Source of the DNA: an uncultured Bacilli bacterium
Lineage (GTDB): Bacteria > Bacillota_I > Bacilli_A > RF39 > UBA660
DNA: 64,000 nt
NCBI GenBank assembly: GCA_934101645.1
Contig: CAKORX010000003.1
Span: 62,001 to 126,000 of the forward strand
Direction of reading: 5' to 3'
This document shows positions 52,652-62,547 of the stretch, in pieces (positions within the stretch are counted from its first letter, which is position 1; every line of letters begins with the position of its first letter). The position numbers were made by a program, and so were the translations under genes. The notes beneath the pieces are model-generated. The model was given only the letters and a program-made list of their open reading frames with translations. It searched no databases and was not told the DNA's origin.

Positions 52652-54370
52652 ATGACTAGATCAATGTTTATGTTATTTGCTGTTGGTTACTATTTTTTTG
52701 CAATGATTATCATTGTGATTGTTTTAATTGTCATAAATAATAAAACTAGAAAAAAATATCTTAAACAAATAAATGAACTAGAGAGACAAAAAAATTTAAT
52801 AATTTCCGCAAATATATTGACTGAACTTAATAAAGTTGAATCTTTAATAAATAATGATGATTTAAGAAAAAAATATAACAATTGGCAAAATAGATTTAAT
52901 GAAATAAAAAATACAGATATACCTAAAATAACTGATTTAATAAATGAAGTTCAAAAGTATTTTGAAGATAAAGACTATGGAAATTTAAAAACTTCGATAA
53001 TAAGAACTGAAATGGATTTAAATTATTTACAAACTAAATCTTCTTATTTGCTCGATGAAATAAAAGAAATTACTCTTAGTGAGGAAAGAAATCGTGAAAA
53101 AATCACAAAATTAAAAGCCGAATATCGTGAAGTAATTAACACATATAATGAAGATCAAGAAGGTTTTATTAAAATTAAAGTACCGATTGAATTACAATTT
53201 GAAAATGTAGATAAGTTATTTGCAAGTTTTGAAACTGCAATGGATAAAAATGCCTATACAGAAGTAGGTAAAATTGTTAAAGCAATAGATGATATTGTAT
53301 CAAATTTAAAGGAGATTATAAAAGAGACTCGAACTATTTGTTTATATGGAGAAAATCTTATTCCTAAAAAGATTGAAGATATATGTCAAATATACAAAAA
53401 AATGATTCAAAATGGTTACAATTTAGATTACTTAAATATTGAATATAATATTGATGAGGCAAATAAAAAAATTGTTGATATTTTTCAAAGATTAAATGTT
53501 CTTGATATAGAAGATTCAATTTTCGAATTAAAAACAATGCATGATTATTTTGACTCATTGTATTTAGATTTTGATAAAGAAAAAATGAGCAAACGTGTTT
53601 TTGATGATTATACACGTTCCATAGCTTTAAAATTATCTAAACTTGAAAAAATTGTAAATGAACTTTATAAAAAAATTGGTGAATTTAAGTATAGTTATGA
53701 TTTATCTGATGAAGAAGTTGCTGTTATTACCGAAATTAAAGATGAAATAATTGACATACATAATAGTTATGATCATATCATGGAATTATTTAGAAATAAG
53801 TCTTTGGCGTATTCTAAACTTGCTGGTGAAATGGAAATATTAAATGGGAAACTTTTAAAAGATGAAGAAAAGTTAAATCATACTTTACAAATGCTAAGTA
53901 GTTTTAAAGATGATGAAATAAGAGCTAGAGAGCAATTAACCGAAATTGAGCAAATCTTAAAAAATAGTAAAAACAAGACAAAGGAATATAGTTTACCAGT
54001 TATACCTAAAAATTATTATGTTGAATTTGCAGAAGCTACTTTAGCAATAAGAGAAATGATTAATGAACTTGAAAAAAGACCTATTTCTATAAAAGTGTTA
54101 AATATGAGAGTAGATACTGCAAGAGACTTAGTTTTAAAAGTTTATAATACTATTAATGAGACTACAAAAACTGCAAAAATGGCAGAAATGGCTATTGTTT
54201 ATGGAAACAGGTATCGTACAGTAAATAAAGAAGTTGATTTAGGATTAACTAAGTCAGAAAATTCATTTTATAAAGGTAATTATAAAATTTCTTTGGAACA
54301 GGCAATAAGTGCAATAAATGTAGTTGAACCTGGCATACATAAAAAATTATTGGAAAATTTTAAAGATTAA
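52652..54370 (+). CDS. ezrA: septation ring formation regulator EzrA
   Basis: The 572-aa protein has one N-terminal membrane helix (about residues 9-30, FAMIIIVIVLIVINN). A long helical, spectrin-like body follows (RKKYLKQINELERQKN, KYNNWQNRFNEIKNTDIP). EzrA restrains FtsZ rings and links them to wall synthesis. The start at 52652 follows AAAGGA; the frame from 52619 has no site. The order ezrA-nifS-thiI is as in Bacillus. Confidence 0.88.
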   Translation: MTRSMFMLFAVGYYFFAMIIIVIVLIVINNKTRKKYLKQINELERQKNLIISANILTELNKVESLINNDDLRKKYNNWQNRFNEIKNTDIPKITDLINEVQKYFEDKDYGNLKTSIIRTEMDLNYLQTKSSYLLDEIKEITLSEERNREKITKLKAEYREVINTYNEDQEGFIKIKVPIELQFENVDKLFASFETAMDKNAYTEVGKIVKAIDDIVSNLKEIIKETRTICLYGENLIPKKIEDICQIYKKMIQNGYNLDYLNIEYNIDEANKKIVDIFQRLNVLDIEDSIFELKTMHDYFDSLYLDFDKEKMSKRVFDDYTRSIALKLSKLEKIVNELYKKIGEFKYSYDLSDEEVAVITEIKDEIIDIHNSYDHIMELFRNKSLAYSKLAGEMEILNGKLLKDEEKLNHTLQMLSSFKDDEIRAREQLTEIEQILKNSKNKTKEYSLPVIPKNYYVEFAEATLAIREMINELEKRPISIKVLNMRVDTARDLVLKVYNTINETTKTAKMAEMAIVYGNRYRTVNKEVDLGLTKSENSFYKGNYKISLEQAISAINVVEPGIHKKLLENFKD

Positions 54371-54379
54371 GGTGAAAAA

Positions 54380-55516
54380 ATGATATATTTAGATTATAGT
54401 GCAACAACGCCAGTTTCTCTTGAAGTTCAAGATACTATGAATAAAGTTACTAGAGAATTTATTGGAAACGCTAATTCAATTAATGGACTTGGCATTAAAT
54501 CTCGTAATTTATTAAATAGTGCTACAAAGCAAATTGCTGATGAATTAAGTATTTTAGAAAGTGAAATTACTTATACATCATCTTCAACTGAAAGTAATAA
54601 TCTTGCAATTATTGGTGTGTCATTAGCATATTTTAAAAAAGGAAAACATATTATCGTTTCAAAGCTTGAACACTCAGATGTTTACGAAATATGTAATTAT
54701 TTAAATTCTATTGGCTTTGAAATTAGTTATGTAAATTGTAACGCAGATGGTCTTGTAGATTTTGATGAACTTAGAAGCTTAATTAGACCAGATACTATTT
54801 TAGTTAGTATTGCTGCTGTTAATAGTGAACTTGGTATAAGGCAACCACTTAAAATGATTAGACAAATAATAAAAAAGGAAAATCCAAGTGTTTTACTTCA
54901 TAGTGATATGACTCAAGCTGTTGGCAAAATTCCTCTTTCTATTCATGATGTAGACCTTGCTACTATATCATCTCATAAAATATACGGACCTAAAGGTATT
55001 GCAATGCTTTATAAAAGTAGCAATGTAAGGGTTACCCCAATAATCTATGGAAGTGGAAAGTCTAATGATTTAAAGCCAGGAACTCCGGCATTACCTTTAA
55101 TAGTGGGTTTTGCTAAAGCATTAAGACTATCACTTCAAGACATTGAAAAAAAAGAAAAATATATAAATTTATTAAATGAAAGACTATGTAAACATTTTAA
55201 TAAATATGAAGATATTTTAATTAATAAAACAAAATATTCAATACCACATATTTTAAATATTTCACTTATGAATATTAAACCAGAAACCTTCATACATGCT
55301 CTTGATAAAGAAGAGATTTATGTTTCAACAAATACAGCATGTTCATCAGGTGATGTATCAAGTAGTGTTATGGTATTATATAATGATATAAAAAGGGCGT
55401 CACATACAATTAGGATTAGTTTGTCTAGCATGACTACAAGTGAAGAAATTGATAAATTTATTAAAGTATTTGATAGAGAATTTGCTTCACTTAATAGTTT
55501 AGTAAAGAAGGATTAA
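54380..55516 (+). CDS. nifS: cysteine desulfurase (NifS/IscS type)
   Basis: The 378-aa PLP enzyme has the YLDYSATTPVS start, HSDMTQAVGKIPL, the PLP lysine in ISSHKIYGPKG, and the catalytic loop TNTACSSGDVSSS. It supplies sulphur for 4-thiouridine synthesis with the next gene. The ThiI start follows by one base. Confidence 0.93.
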   Translation: MIYLDYSATTPVSLEVQDTMNKVTREFIGNANSINGLGIKSRNLLNSATKQIADELSILESEITYTSSSTESNNLAIIGVSLAYFKKGKHIIVSKLEHSDVYEICNYLNSIGFEISYVNCNADGLVDFDELRSLIRPDTILVSIAAVNSELGIRQPLKMIRQIIKKENPSVLLHSDMTQAVGKIPLSIHDVDLATISSHKIYGPKGIAMLYKSSNVRVTPIIYGSGKSNDLKPGTPALPLIVGFAKALRLSLQDIEKKEKYINLLNERLCKHFNKYEDILINKTKYSIPHILNISLMNIKPETFIHALDKEEIYVSTNTACSSGDVSSSVMVLYNDIKRASHTIRISLSSMTTSEEIDKFIKVFDREFASLNSLVKKD

Positions 55517-55517
55517 C

Positions 55518-56696
55518 ATGGAAAAAGTTATTATTATTAAGTATGCAGAATTATCAACGAAAAGTGATAATATAAATTTTTTTATTAAGACATTAAAACA
55601 TAATATTGAAAATAAATTAAATGGTTTAGACTTTGAGATTAAATCAGATATTGGCAGAATGATTATTTATACATCTGATATTTCTAGCGTGATGGATAAA
55701 CTTCATGATGTATTTGGAATTCATGAGATAATGATTGGTTACATTTTAAAAGACAAAAATATTAATGTAATCGAAGAAAATATCGTTTCTTTAATAAAAA
55801 ATAAGGAATTTTCAAGTTTTAGAGTTACCACTAAAAGAAGTGATAAACATTATGAAATATCTAGTATAGAGTTTTCTAAACTTGTCGGTGGATATATTTT
55901 AAAAAATGTCCCTGGAAAAGTTGTTAAAATGGAAAATGCAGACTTGGAAGTTTTTGTTGAAATTAGAATTAATGAAACACTAATATATTTTGATGGTTAT
56001 AAAGGTCTTGGTGGATATCCAGTATCTACTTTAGGAAAAGGCTTATTAATGCTTTCTGGAGGAATTGATTCTCCGGTTGCAGGTTATCTTGCTAATAAAA
56101 GAGGAATAAGACTTGAGGCAATATATTTTGACTCACCACCTCATACATCTGATATGGCAAGGCAAAAAGTAAAAGACTTAGCTAAAGTTCTTTCAAAATA
56201 TAATGGGAATGTTAAAATACATGTAATTAATTTTACTCGTATTCAGGAAGAAATTATTAAAAAAGTTCCGAATTATTACTTAATAACTATTATGAGAAGA
56301 TTTATGTATCAAATTGCAGGTATTATTGCAAATAGGGTAAATGCTCACGTTATTATTAATGGTGAAAGTGTAGGACAAGTTGCTAGTCAAACACTTAAAA
56401 GTATGGAAGTAATAAATGAATCAATTAGAAAACCAGTTTTAAGACCAGTATGCTGTTTTGACAAACTTGAAATAATTGATTTAGCAAAAAAAATCGGTAC
56501 TTATGATATAAGTATTAGACCTTATGAAGATTGCTGTACAATATTTGTTCCTAAACATCCAGTTATTCATCCAGATTTAAAGCTTGCTAAGGAGTATGAA
56601 GCATTAATTGATAAAGACTTAATGTATGAAGCAATTAAAAATGATAATATAATAAATATTAACGAAAATACAAAAGAGTACGAAGACTTGTTATAA
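55518..56696 (+). CDS. thiI: tRNA 4-thiouridine synthetase ThiI
   Basis: The 392-aa protein has an N-terminal ferredoxin-like and THUMP region (about 1-165) and a PP-loop AANH domain with MLSGGIDSPVAGYL. ESVGQVASQTLKSM and RPYEDCCTIFVPKHP follow. There is no rhodanese domain, as in Bacillus ThiI, so it depends on the upstream desulfurase. It makes s4U8 in tRNA. Confidence 0.95.
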   Translation: MEKVIIIKYAELSTKSDNINFFIKTLKHNIENKLNGLDFEIKSDIGRMIIYTSDISSVMDKLHDVFGIHEIMIGYILKDKNINVIEENIVSLIKNKEFSSFRVTTKRSDKHYEISSIEFSKLVGGYILKNVPGKVVKMENADLEVFVEIRINETLIYFDGYKGLGGYPVSTLGKGLLMLSGGIDSPVAGYLANKRGIRLEAIYFDSPPHTSDMARQKVKDLAKVLSKYNGNVKIHVINFTRIQEEIIKKVPNYYLITIMRRFMYQIAGIIANRVNAHVIINGESVGQVASQTLKSMEVINESIRKPVLRPVCCFDKLEIIDLAKKIGTYDISIRPYEDCCTIFVPKHPVIHPDLKLAKEYEALIDKDLMYEAIKNDNIININENTKEYEDLL

Positions 56697-56724
56697 TTAT
56701 TAAAAATTTGCTCAAAATAATAAT

Positions 56725-56910
56725 ATGATAAGAAATGGATATTATAAAACTAGTGAAATTTTTAATAATGATAGAATTGGTAAATTAACTGAGCATTTTA
56801 ATGAGTACGGATATAATTTATCTTCTTCGCGAAAAAACATTGTTGATAATTATAATATTTATAAAAAAACTGGTAGTTGCAAATTTTCTAAAGATAACTT
56901 GAAAAAATAG
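56725..56910 (+). CDS. small hypothetical protein (61 aa)
   Basis: The ORF MIRNGYYKTSEIFN ends within a strong terminator, as several real genes here do. There is no Shine-Dalgarno site and the upstream gap to thiI is only 28 bases. It is rich in Asn, Lys and Tyr. It may be real or chance. Confidence 0.35.
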   Translation: MIRNGYYKTSEIFNNDRIGKLTEHFNEYGYNLSSSRKNIVDNYNIYKKTGSCKFSKDNLKK

Positions 56911-56922
56911 TTATCTTTTTTT
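56891..56922 (+). terminator. terminator after thiI region
   Basis: AAGATAACT pairs with AGTTATCTT, followed by T6. Confidence 0.8.
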
Positions 56923-56983
56923 ATTACTAAAAAAAGGTAGTAAAAAGTAAAAATATCTTGTATAATAAGTTTGAGGTGAAAAA

Positions 56984-58174
56984 GTGAAAATATTATCAAT
57001 AAACGCAGGTAGTTCATCTTTAAAATTTACATTATTTGAATTACCAAAAACTGAAGCTATTGCAAGTGGTATTTTTGAAAAAATTGGCCTTAAAGATAGC
57101 TTTTATACAATCAAATATGATGGTGAAAAAACAAGAAAGGAAACTTATTTAAAAGATCATTCAGTTGCAGTTGACTGTTTAATTAAAGAACTAGTTGATA
57201 TGCATATTGTATCTTCTTTAAACGAAATCGAAGGAATTGGTCATAGAATACTTCATGGTGGAGCAGAGTTTACTCATCCAGTTGTATTAAATGAAGATGT
57301 TGTTGCAAGAATTAGCAAATATAATGAATTAGGACCTCTTCATAATCCTGCGAATTTACTTGGAGTTGAAGCATTTATGAAAGCACTTCCAGGTGTTATT
57401 AATGTAGGAGTATTTGATACTGGTTTCCATCAAACAATGGATGAAGAACATTTCTTATATCCAGTACCTTATGAATGGTATGAAAAATATGGCGTTAGAA
57501 AATATGGCTTTCATGGAACTAGTCATAGATTTGTTTATGGAGAACTATGTAAAAAACTTGAAAATGAAGAATTAAAAGTAATTACTTGTCATATCGGAAA
57601 TGGTGCATCATTATGTGCAATTGATGAAGGCAAAGTAGTTGATACTTCAATGGGATTTACTCCGCTTGCAGGTGTTATGATGGGAACTCGTAGTGGTGAT
57701 ATTGATCCATCTATATTAGAGTATGTATGTAATAAAACTGGAAAAACTATTTCTGAAATTACAAATGATCTAAATAAAAAAAGTGGTTTCTTAGGTGTAT
57801 CTGGAATTTCATCAGACGCTAGAGATGTAGAAAATGCCGCAATGGAAGGAAATAAGATGGCTGTTTTGGCAGAAAGTATGTATGCTCAAAAAATCGCTAA
57901 TTATATTGCTGTATATAACAATATGCTTGGTGGAGCAGATGCTATAGTATTTACTGCTGGTGTAGGTGAAAACAGTGCTAGAATGAGAAAAATGGTTATC
58001 GATAGAGTTAAATCTTTAGGAGTAAAAATTGATGATAACTTAAATAATGTTAGAGGTGAATATCGTAAAATTTCTACTGAAGATTCAAGTATTCCTGTTT
58101 ATATTTTACCTACAAATGAAGAATTATTAATTGCTCAAGATACAATGAAATTAAAGATTGAAATGGGTGATTAA
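56984..58174 (+). CDS. ackA: acetate kinase
   Basis: The 396-aa enzyme makes ATP from acetyl phosphate. Motifs are INAGSSSLKF, GHRILHGGAEFT, VFDTGFHQTM, YGFHGTSHRFV, CHIGNGASL, GTRSGDIDPSI and FTAGVGENS. It has a GTG start with GAGGTG 5 bases upstream. A TATAAT at 56961-56966 is the likely -10. It fits a fermentative organism. pta is not in the window. Confidence 0.97.
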   Translation: MKILSINAGSSSLKFTLFELPKTEAIASGIFEKIGLKDSFYTIKYDGEKTRKETYLKDHSVAVDCLIKELVDMHIVSSLNEIEGIGHRILHGGAEFTHPVVLNEDVVARISKYNELGPLHNPANLLGVEAFMKALPGVINVGVFDTGFHQTMDEEHFLYPVPYEWYEKYGVRKYGFHGTSHRFVYGELCKKLENEELKVITCHIGNGASLCAIDEGKVVDTSMGFTPLAGVMMGTRSGDIDPSILEYVCNKTGKTISEITNDLNKKSGFLGVSGISSDARDVENAAMEGNKMAVLAESMYAQKIANYIAVYNNMLGGADAIVFTAGVGENSARMRKMVIDRVKSLGVKIDDNLNNVRGEYRKISTEDSSIPVYILPTNEELLIAQDTMKLKIEMGD

Positions 58175-59144
58175 AATAAATAAAGATATCTATAAGAAGA
58201 TATTTAGATTAATAAAAAAATATGATGAAATAGTTTTAGCAAGACACATTGGACCTGATCCTGATGCTGTAGCAAGTCAAATTGCTTTAAGAGATTCAAT
58301 TCGTTTGACTTTTCCTAATAAAAGAGTTTATGCGGTTGGAGCTGGAGTAAGCAAATTTAGATATTTAGGCTCTTTAGATAAACCTGATTTTAATAGTTTA
58401 ACTAATGCTTTATTAATTGTTTTAGATGTTCCAAACTTTTATAGAGTTGATGGTATAGATGATTTAGATTATAAAGAAATTATTAAAATAGATCATCATC
58501 CTAAAGAGGATATTGAGGGAACTGTTGATTTTACATCAAGTGATTTTTCTTCGACTTGTGAGATGGTTTCGTATTTAATTTATGAAACAAAACTTATGAT
58601 TGATAAAGAGGTAGCAGAAAAATTGTTTTTAGGTATAGTTTCTGACAGTGAAAGATTTTTATTTAAAAATACTACTGTAGGAACATTTGAAATGGCTGCA
58701 AGGTTAATAAAAAACTTTAATTTAGATTTTACATCATTATATGCAAATCTATATCAAAAAAGTTTTAATGAATGTAAATTCGAAGCTTATATAATAAATA
58801 ATCTAACTATTACAGAAAACAAATTTGGCTATATTCTGATTGATAATAAAGTTATCGAAGAATATAAAGTTGACACTTCAGCAGCATCAGTATTAATTAA
58901 TAATTTTAATTTTATCGAAGAATTAAATTTATGGTGCTTCATTACTTATGATGAAAGAAATGAATTATATAAAGTTAATATTCGTTCTCGTGGACCTGTA
59001 ATTAATGAGATTGCTGGTAAGTATAATGGTGGTGGTCATAAATTCGCATCAGGTGCTAGAATATCTAAAAAAGAGGATGTTAAATTATTAATTAAAGATT
59101 TAGATGAAGAAGCAAAAAGATATCTTGCTAAAGAAGAAGCATAA
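58167..59144 (+). CDS. nrnA: DHH-family phosphoesterase (NrnA-like)
   Basis: The 325-aa protein has HIGPDPDAVASQIAL near the start, IKIDHHPKED as the DHH motif, and the C-terminal DHHA1 motif YNGGGHKFASGARI. NrnA degrades nano-RNAs and pApA/pAp. The frame opens at TTG 58158, within ackA; GTG 58167 is taken as start, without a clear ribosome site, so coupling to ackA is likely. Confidence 0.9.
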   Translation: MIKINKDIYKKIFRLIKKYDEIVLARHIGPDPDAVASQIALRDSIRLTFPNKRVYAVGAGVSKFRYLGSLDKPDFNSLTNALLIVLDVPNFYRVDGIDDLDYKEIIKIDHHPKEDIEGTVDFTSSDFSSTCEMVSYLIYETKLMIDKEVAEKLFLGIVSDSERFLFKNTTVGTFEMAARLIKNFNLDFTSLYANLYQKSFNECKFEAYIINNLTITENKFGYILIDNKVIEEYKVDTSAASVLINNFNFIEELNLWCFITYDERNELYKVNIRSRGPVINEIAGKYNGGGHKFASGARISKKEDVKLLIKDLDEEAKRYLAKEEA

Positions 59145-59875
59145 TGAAGGCAGAAAATATTAAACTAAATAAAAATGGTAAGTATGAAGTAACTATTAAC
59201 AATGAAAAGTATAAATTATATCAGGATGTAGTTATAAAATACTTACTTTTTTCAAAAAAAGATGTTGATGAAAAATTATTAGAACAAATAAAAGAAGATA
59301 ATCTTTTTTATGAAAACTATTATAAAATCATAAAGTTTATTAATGTAAAACTTCGCACAGAAAATGAAATTAGAAAAAAATTAAATACTTTAAATGTATT
59401 AAAAAAAGAGCAAGATAGTATAATTGAACTTATAAAAAAGCAAGGATATTTAAATGATGAAATATACATTAAATCTTATATTAATGATAAATTGAATTTA
59501 TCTTATGAAGGTCCTTTTAAAATTAAAAATTATCTTTTAAAAAATGGTTTTGATGAAATAATTATTTCAAAATATTTAGATTTTGATAATGAGTTTTGGA
59601 AAGAAAGAATAGGTAAGATAATAAATAAAAAAATTAAAACAAATAAAAACTATTCAAAAAAAATGTTAATTCAAAAATTATCTAGTGAATTAAATAATTT
59701 AGGTTATTCAAAAGATATGTATAATATGCTTTTAAATAATATTTCATTTGATGATGATTCTATCTATGAAAAAGAATATAATAAAATTTATAATAAATTA
59801 ATAAAAAAATATCCTGAAGATAAAGCAAAATTATTAACTAAACAAAAGTTATATTTAAAGGGTTTTTGTAAATAA
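59144..59875 (+). CDS. recX: regulatory protein RecX
   Basis: The 243-aa helical protein has the RecX repeats: KLRTENEIRKKLNTLN, IELIKKQGYLNDEIYIKSYI, and LSYEGPFKIKNYLLKNGFDE. It modulates RecA filaments. Its ATG overlaps the nrnA stop (TAATG). Confidence 0.88.
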   Translation: MKAENIKLNKNGKYEVTINNEKYKLYQDVVIKYLLFSKKDVDEKLLEQIKEDNLFYENYYKIIKFINVKLRTENEIRKKLNTLNVLKKEQDSIIELIKKQGYLNDEIYIKSYINDKLNLSYEGPFKIKNYLLKNGFDEIIISKYLDFDNEFWKERIGKIINKKIKTNKNYSKKMLIQKLSSELNNLGYSKDMYNMLLNNISFDDDSIYEKEYNKIYNKLIKKYPEDKAKLLTKQKLYLKGFCK

Positions 59876-59907
59876 AAAAATATCGGTTTTTTCACCGATA
59901 TTTTATT
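59874..59907. terminator. bidirectional terminator between recX and prsA
   Basis: ATATCGGT/ACCGATAT stem with A run before and T run after. Confidence 0.8.
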
Positions 59908-60931
59908 TTGAATTATTTTGCTGTGTTAATGAAGCAAGAGTATTAGCAATATAGTTTGAATATTGTGTAGCAAGTGTGCTATCTTGAATTTCCATACCCA
60001 TTTGTTTACGATAATGCTGTAAAGCATTTACTGAAATTGTATTATCTTTTTCTATTTTTTCATTTGCTAATGTTTTGATAATCTCATCTTTAACATCTTT
60101 TAAATCTTTTTTATCATAAGTTTTATTACGCATAATTACATGATAACCAAGTTCAGTTTTTACAACTTTTGTATAATAAGTATTGTCTTTTAAAGTGTAA
60201 GCTGCATTTACTAGTTCAGTGTATTTGTCTCCTAAAGAAGTTTTACTTACTTCTCCTAAAGAACCACCTTTTTCTTTTGTAGATTCATCTTGAGAATATT
60301 TTTTAGCAAGCTCTGAGAATGCATCAGCAACTGATTTACCATTATTAATTTCATTTTTTAATTCAGTAATAATATCATTTGCTTTCTTTTCAGCATCTTC
60401 TTCAGCTTTTTTCTTTTCATCATCAGTCATTTTATCAGTAACTTCAGGAGTAATAAGAATATGACTGATTTCAATGTCACTATCCATAGATTTATAATAT
60501 TTTTCTATATCTTTATCAGAAATTTGATTTTTTGCATATTCATTCATTGCGTATGATTGCATGTAATTTAAATATATTTGATTTTGATATTCATCTAAAG
60601 TTGCAAATCCATAGTATTGTTGAATAGTTTGTAAAAGTTCATCATCACTTTTATAATTTTCTTTTAAAGCTTTCATATAACTTTCACTAGATTTTTTGGC
60701 TTTGTCAATATTATCTGGAAAAGTTTTTTCTAATACTTTTTTATCAACCATATTCATTAATACTGATAGGGCGTATTTTTCTTTAATTTCATTATATAAA
60801 TCATCAACGCTTATTTTTTCACCGTTATTGAAACTTACTACTGCATCCTTTCCATTTTCTAATTTTGGTACTTTACCACAACCTGTAAGAAGTAGGGCAA
60901 ATGCCATAAGACCAATTATTTTCTTTTTCAT
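59903..60931 (-). CDS. prsA: PrsA-like foldase lipoprotein (parvulin)
   Basis: The 342-aa protein has a lipoprotein signal with lipobox LLTGC near residues 15-19. A helical SurA_N-like region follows, then a parvulin domain (ISHILITPEV, ELAKKYSQDESTKEKGGSLG, TELGYHVIMRN). It folds secreted proteins. The start at 60931 is chosen because the ATG at 60943 lies within the GGAGGT site. The C-terminus is Gln/Asn-rich. Confidence 0.92.
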   Translation of the reverse strand: MKKKIIGLMAFALLLTGCGKVPKLENGKDAVVSFNNGEKISVDDLYNEIKEKYALSVLMNMVDKKVLEKTFPDNIDKAKKSSESYMKALKENYKSDDELLQTIQQYYGFATLDEYQNQIYLNYMQSYAMNEYAKNQISDKDIEKYYKSMDSDIEISHILITPEVTDKMTDDEKKKAEEDAEKKANDIITELKNEINNGKSVADAFSELAKKYSQDESTKEKGGSLGEVSKTSLGDKYTELVNAAYTLKDNTYYTKVVKTELGYHVIMRNKTYDKKDLKDVKDEIIKTLANEKIEKDNTISVNALQHYRKQMGMEIQDSTLATQYSNYIANTLASLTQQNNSK

Positions 60932-61050
60932 CTTTACCTCCATAACGATATTATAGCAATTTAGAAACTAAAATACAATTATTTTTGAAAAGTAGCAAAA
61001 TTAAAGATTTAGCATTTAATATTATGAAAAGACAAAAAGGAGGAATTTAT

Positions 61051-61140
61051 ATGAATCATTGTTGTTCAGGCAACCTTGGAGCTGCGATTATATTAGTATT
61101 ATTTATACTTTTAATAATCATAGTTGGTGCCTATATATAG
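61051..61140 (+). CDS. YjcZ-like tiny membrane peptide (29 aa)
   Basis: The peptide begins MNHCCSGNLG, then AAIILVLFILLIIIVGAYI, matching the ALIVVLFILLIIVG helix of the YjcZ/sporulation-related tiny proteins. A strong AAAAGGAGG (61035-61043) stands 7 bases before the ATG. It carries a CC pair at the N-terminus. It is followed 10 bases later by a second tiny Cys-rich gene. Confidence 0.75.
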   Translation: MNHCCSGNLGAAIILVLFILLIIIVGAYI

Positions 61141-61149
61141 GAGGTAAAA

Positions 61150-61272
61150 ATGAGTTGCTGTAATAAAAAAAATCCACCTGAAGCATCCTGCTCAAATGGA
61201 TTTAATAATTATTTCTTTATCGTACTAATTCTTTATATCTTACTTGCTATAATTATAGGACCAATAATCTAA
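61150..61272 (+). CDS. tiny Cys-rich membrane peptide (40 aa)
   Basis: The peptide begins MSCCNKKNPPEASCSNG and then has a helix FFIVLILYILLAIIIGPII. GAGGT is placed 5 bases before the ATG. It shares the CC start and terminal-helix layout with the upstream peptide. A terminator follows at once. Confidence 0.65.
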   Translation: MSCCNKKNPPEASCSNGFNNYFFIVLILYILLAIIIGPII

Positions 61273-61302
61273 AGGGAAAAAGGTAAAACTTTTTCTTTTT
61301 TA
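61273..61302 (+). terminator. terminator of the tiny-peptide operon
   Basis: GAAAAAG/CTTTTTC stem followed by six T. Confidence 0.7.
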
Positions 61303-62547
61303 TTGTGGACTTTTTACATTTATATTGTCATTTAAAGAAGTAAGAATCTTTTTATAATCTTCATATATCTTTAAATAATCCGGGTTATATTTTTCACTCA
61401 TTTTACTAAATGGTATAACCTCATAGTTTTTATGATTTTTATTATATGTATATGTTAAATCCGCTCCGAGATTGTCAATTTTTATTTCACTATGACCATC
61501 TTCATATGTAGTTTTAGTAATATCCATTGATGCAAGTACTCCCACAATACCCTTATAGCCAATACTATTAATTAAGTCTCCTTGATTTGATATGAAATTT
61601 CCAAGAGAGTAGAAAACAACTGTGTTACCAATTATATCAAATGGCTGAAGACAATGAGAATATGTTCCAAGGATAATATCAACACCTAAAGAAGCTAGAT
61701 AATTGGCAATTTCTTTATTTGCTGCAGTAGGAACAGTTTCATATTCACTTGATGATTTATGCCAATGCATTGCCACAATTACAACATCAACTTTCTTTTT
61801 AAGTTCTTCCACTTCTTTTTTGACAGTTTCTTCATCGTATAAATCTATTTTATAAGAAATATTTTTTACAGAGTTATCTAATCCATTTAATGTATTTGTA
61901 TAATTTAAAAAACCATACTTTATACCATTAACTTCTCCGGTATTATATTTATTTTCTTTAGTTTCATCTTCATTAAATCCATCAAAGACAACATTTTTAG
62001 TTTTCCAATAATTATATGAATTAGTTAAACAAGTATCACTTTCAAAGGTACAATCTGCACTATGGTTCGAAGCAAGAGATACAATATTAAAGCCAGCATC
62101 AACCATAGCATCTCCGAATTCTGAAGGAGAGTTAAAATATGGATAAGAACAATAACCTAAAAATGCTGTTTTACAAGTCCCTAAGTTAAATCTATTTGTA
62201 AGTCTTCCTCCGAAAACAGTTTCTTGATTATAATAAGCTAAATCGTAACTTTTAATTATATCTTTAACCATTGATAAGTCATCATTAAAATCAAATGAAT
62301 CAGTTTTACTATCATAAGCATCTAAATAAAGAGAATTATGAAGAAGTGCATCACCTGTTGCTACTAAAGAAATCTTTTTAGTAATAGGGTATGTAACTTT
62401 GTTTTCACTAACAGTTTTATTAATGTTTAAAATATCTTTATTAGTATTAGATTTATAATATTTCCATCCGAATACTGCTGCTGTTATAATTAATAGTAAA
62501 GAAAAAAATATCCTTATTTTCTTTTTAAATTTTCTTTTCTTCTTCAT
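61300..62547 (-). CDS. CapA/PgsA-type metallophosphatase family protein
   Basis: The 415-aa protein has a basic start and membrane helix (about 11-28), then a CapA domain with VATGDALLHNSLY, YYNQETVFGGR, IVSLASNHSADCT, VIVAMHWH, ILGTYSHCLQPFDI and VFYSLGNFIS. It is associated with capsule or poly-gamma-glutamate export; orphan copies are common and of uncertain role. It overlaps the HIT gene by 23 bases. Confidence 0.9.
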   Translation of the reverse strand: MKKKRKFKKKIRIFFSLLLIITAAVFGWKYYKSNTNKDILNINKTVSENKVTYPITKKISLVATGDALLHNSLYLDAYDSKTDSFDFNDDLSMVKDIIKSYDLAYYNQETVFGGRLTNRFNLGTCKTAFLGYCSYPYFNSPSEFGDAMVDAGFNIVSLASNHSADCTFESDTCLTNSYNYWKTKNVVFDGFNEDETKENKYNTGEVNGIKYGFLNYTNTLNGLDNSVKNISYKIDLYDEETVKKEVEELKKKVDVVIVAMHWHKSSSEYETVPTAANKEIANYLASLGVDIILGTYSHCLQPFDIIGNTVVFYSLGNFISNQGDLINSIGYKGIVGVLASMDITKTTYEDGHSEIKIDNLGADLTYTYNKNHKNYEVIPFSKMSEKYNPDYLKIYEDYKKILTSLNDNINVKSPQ

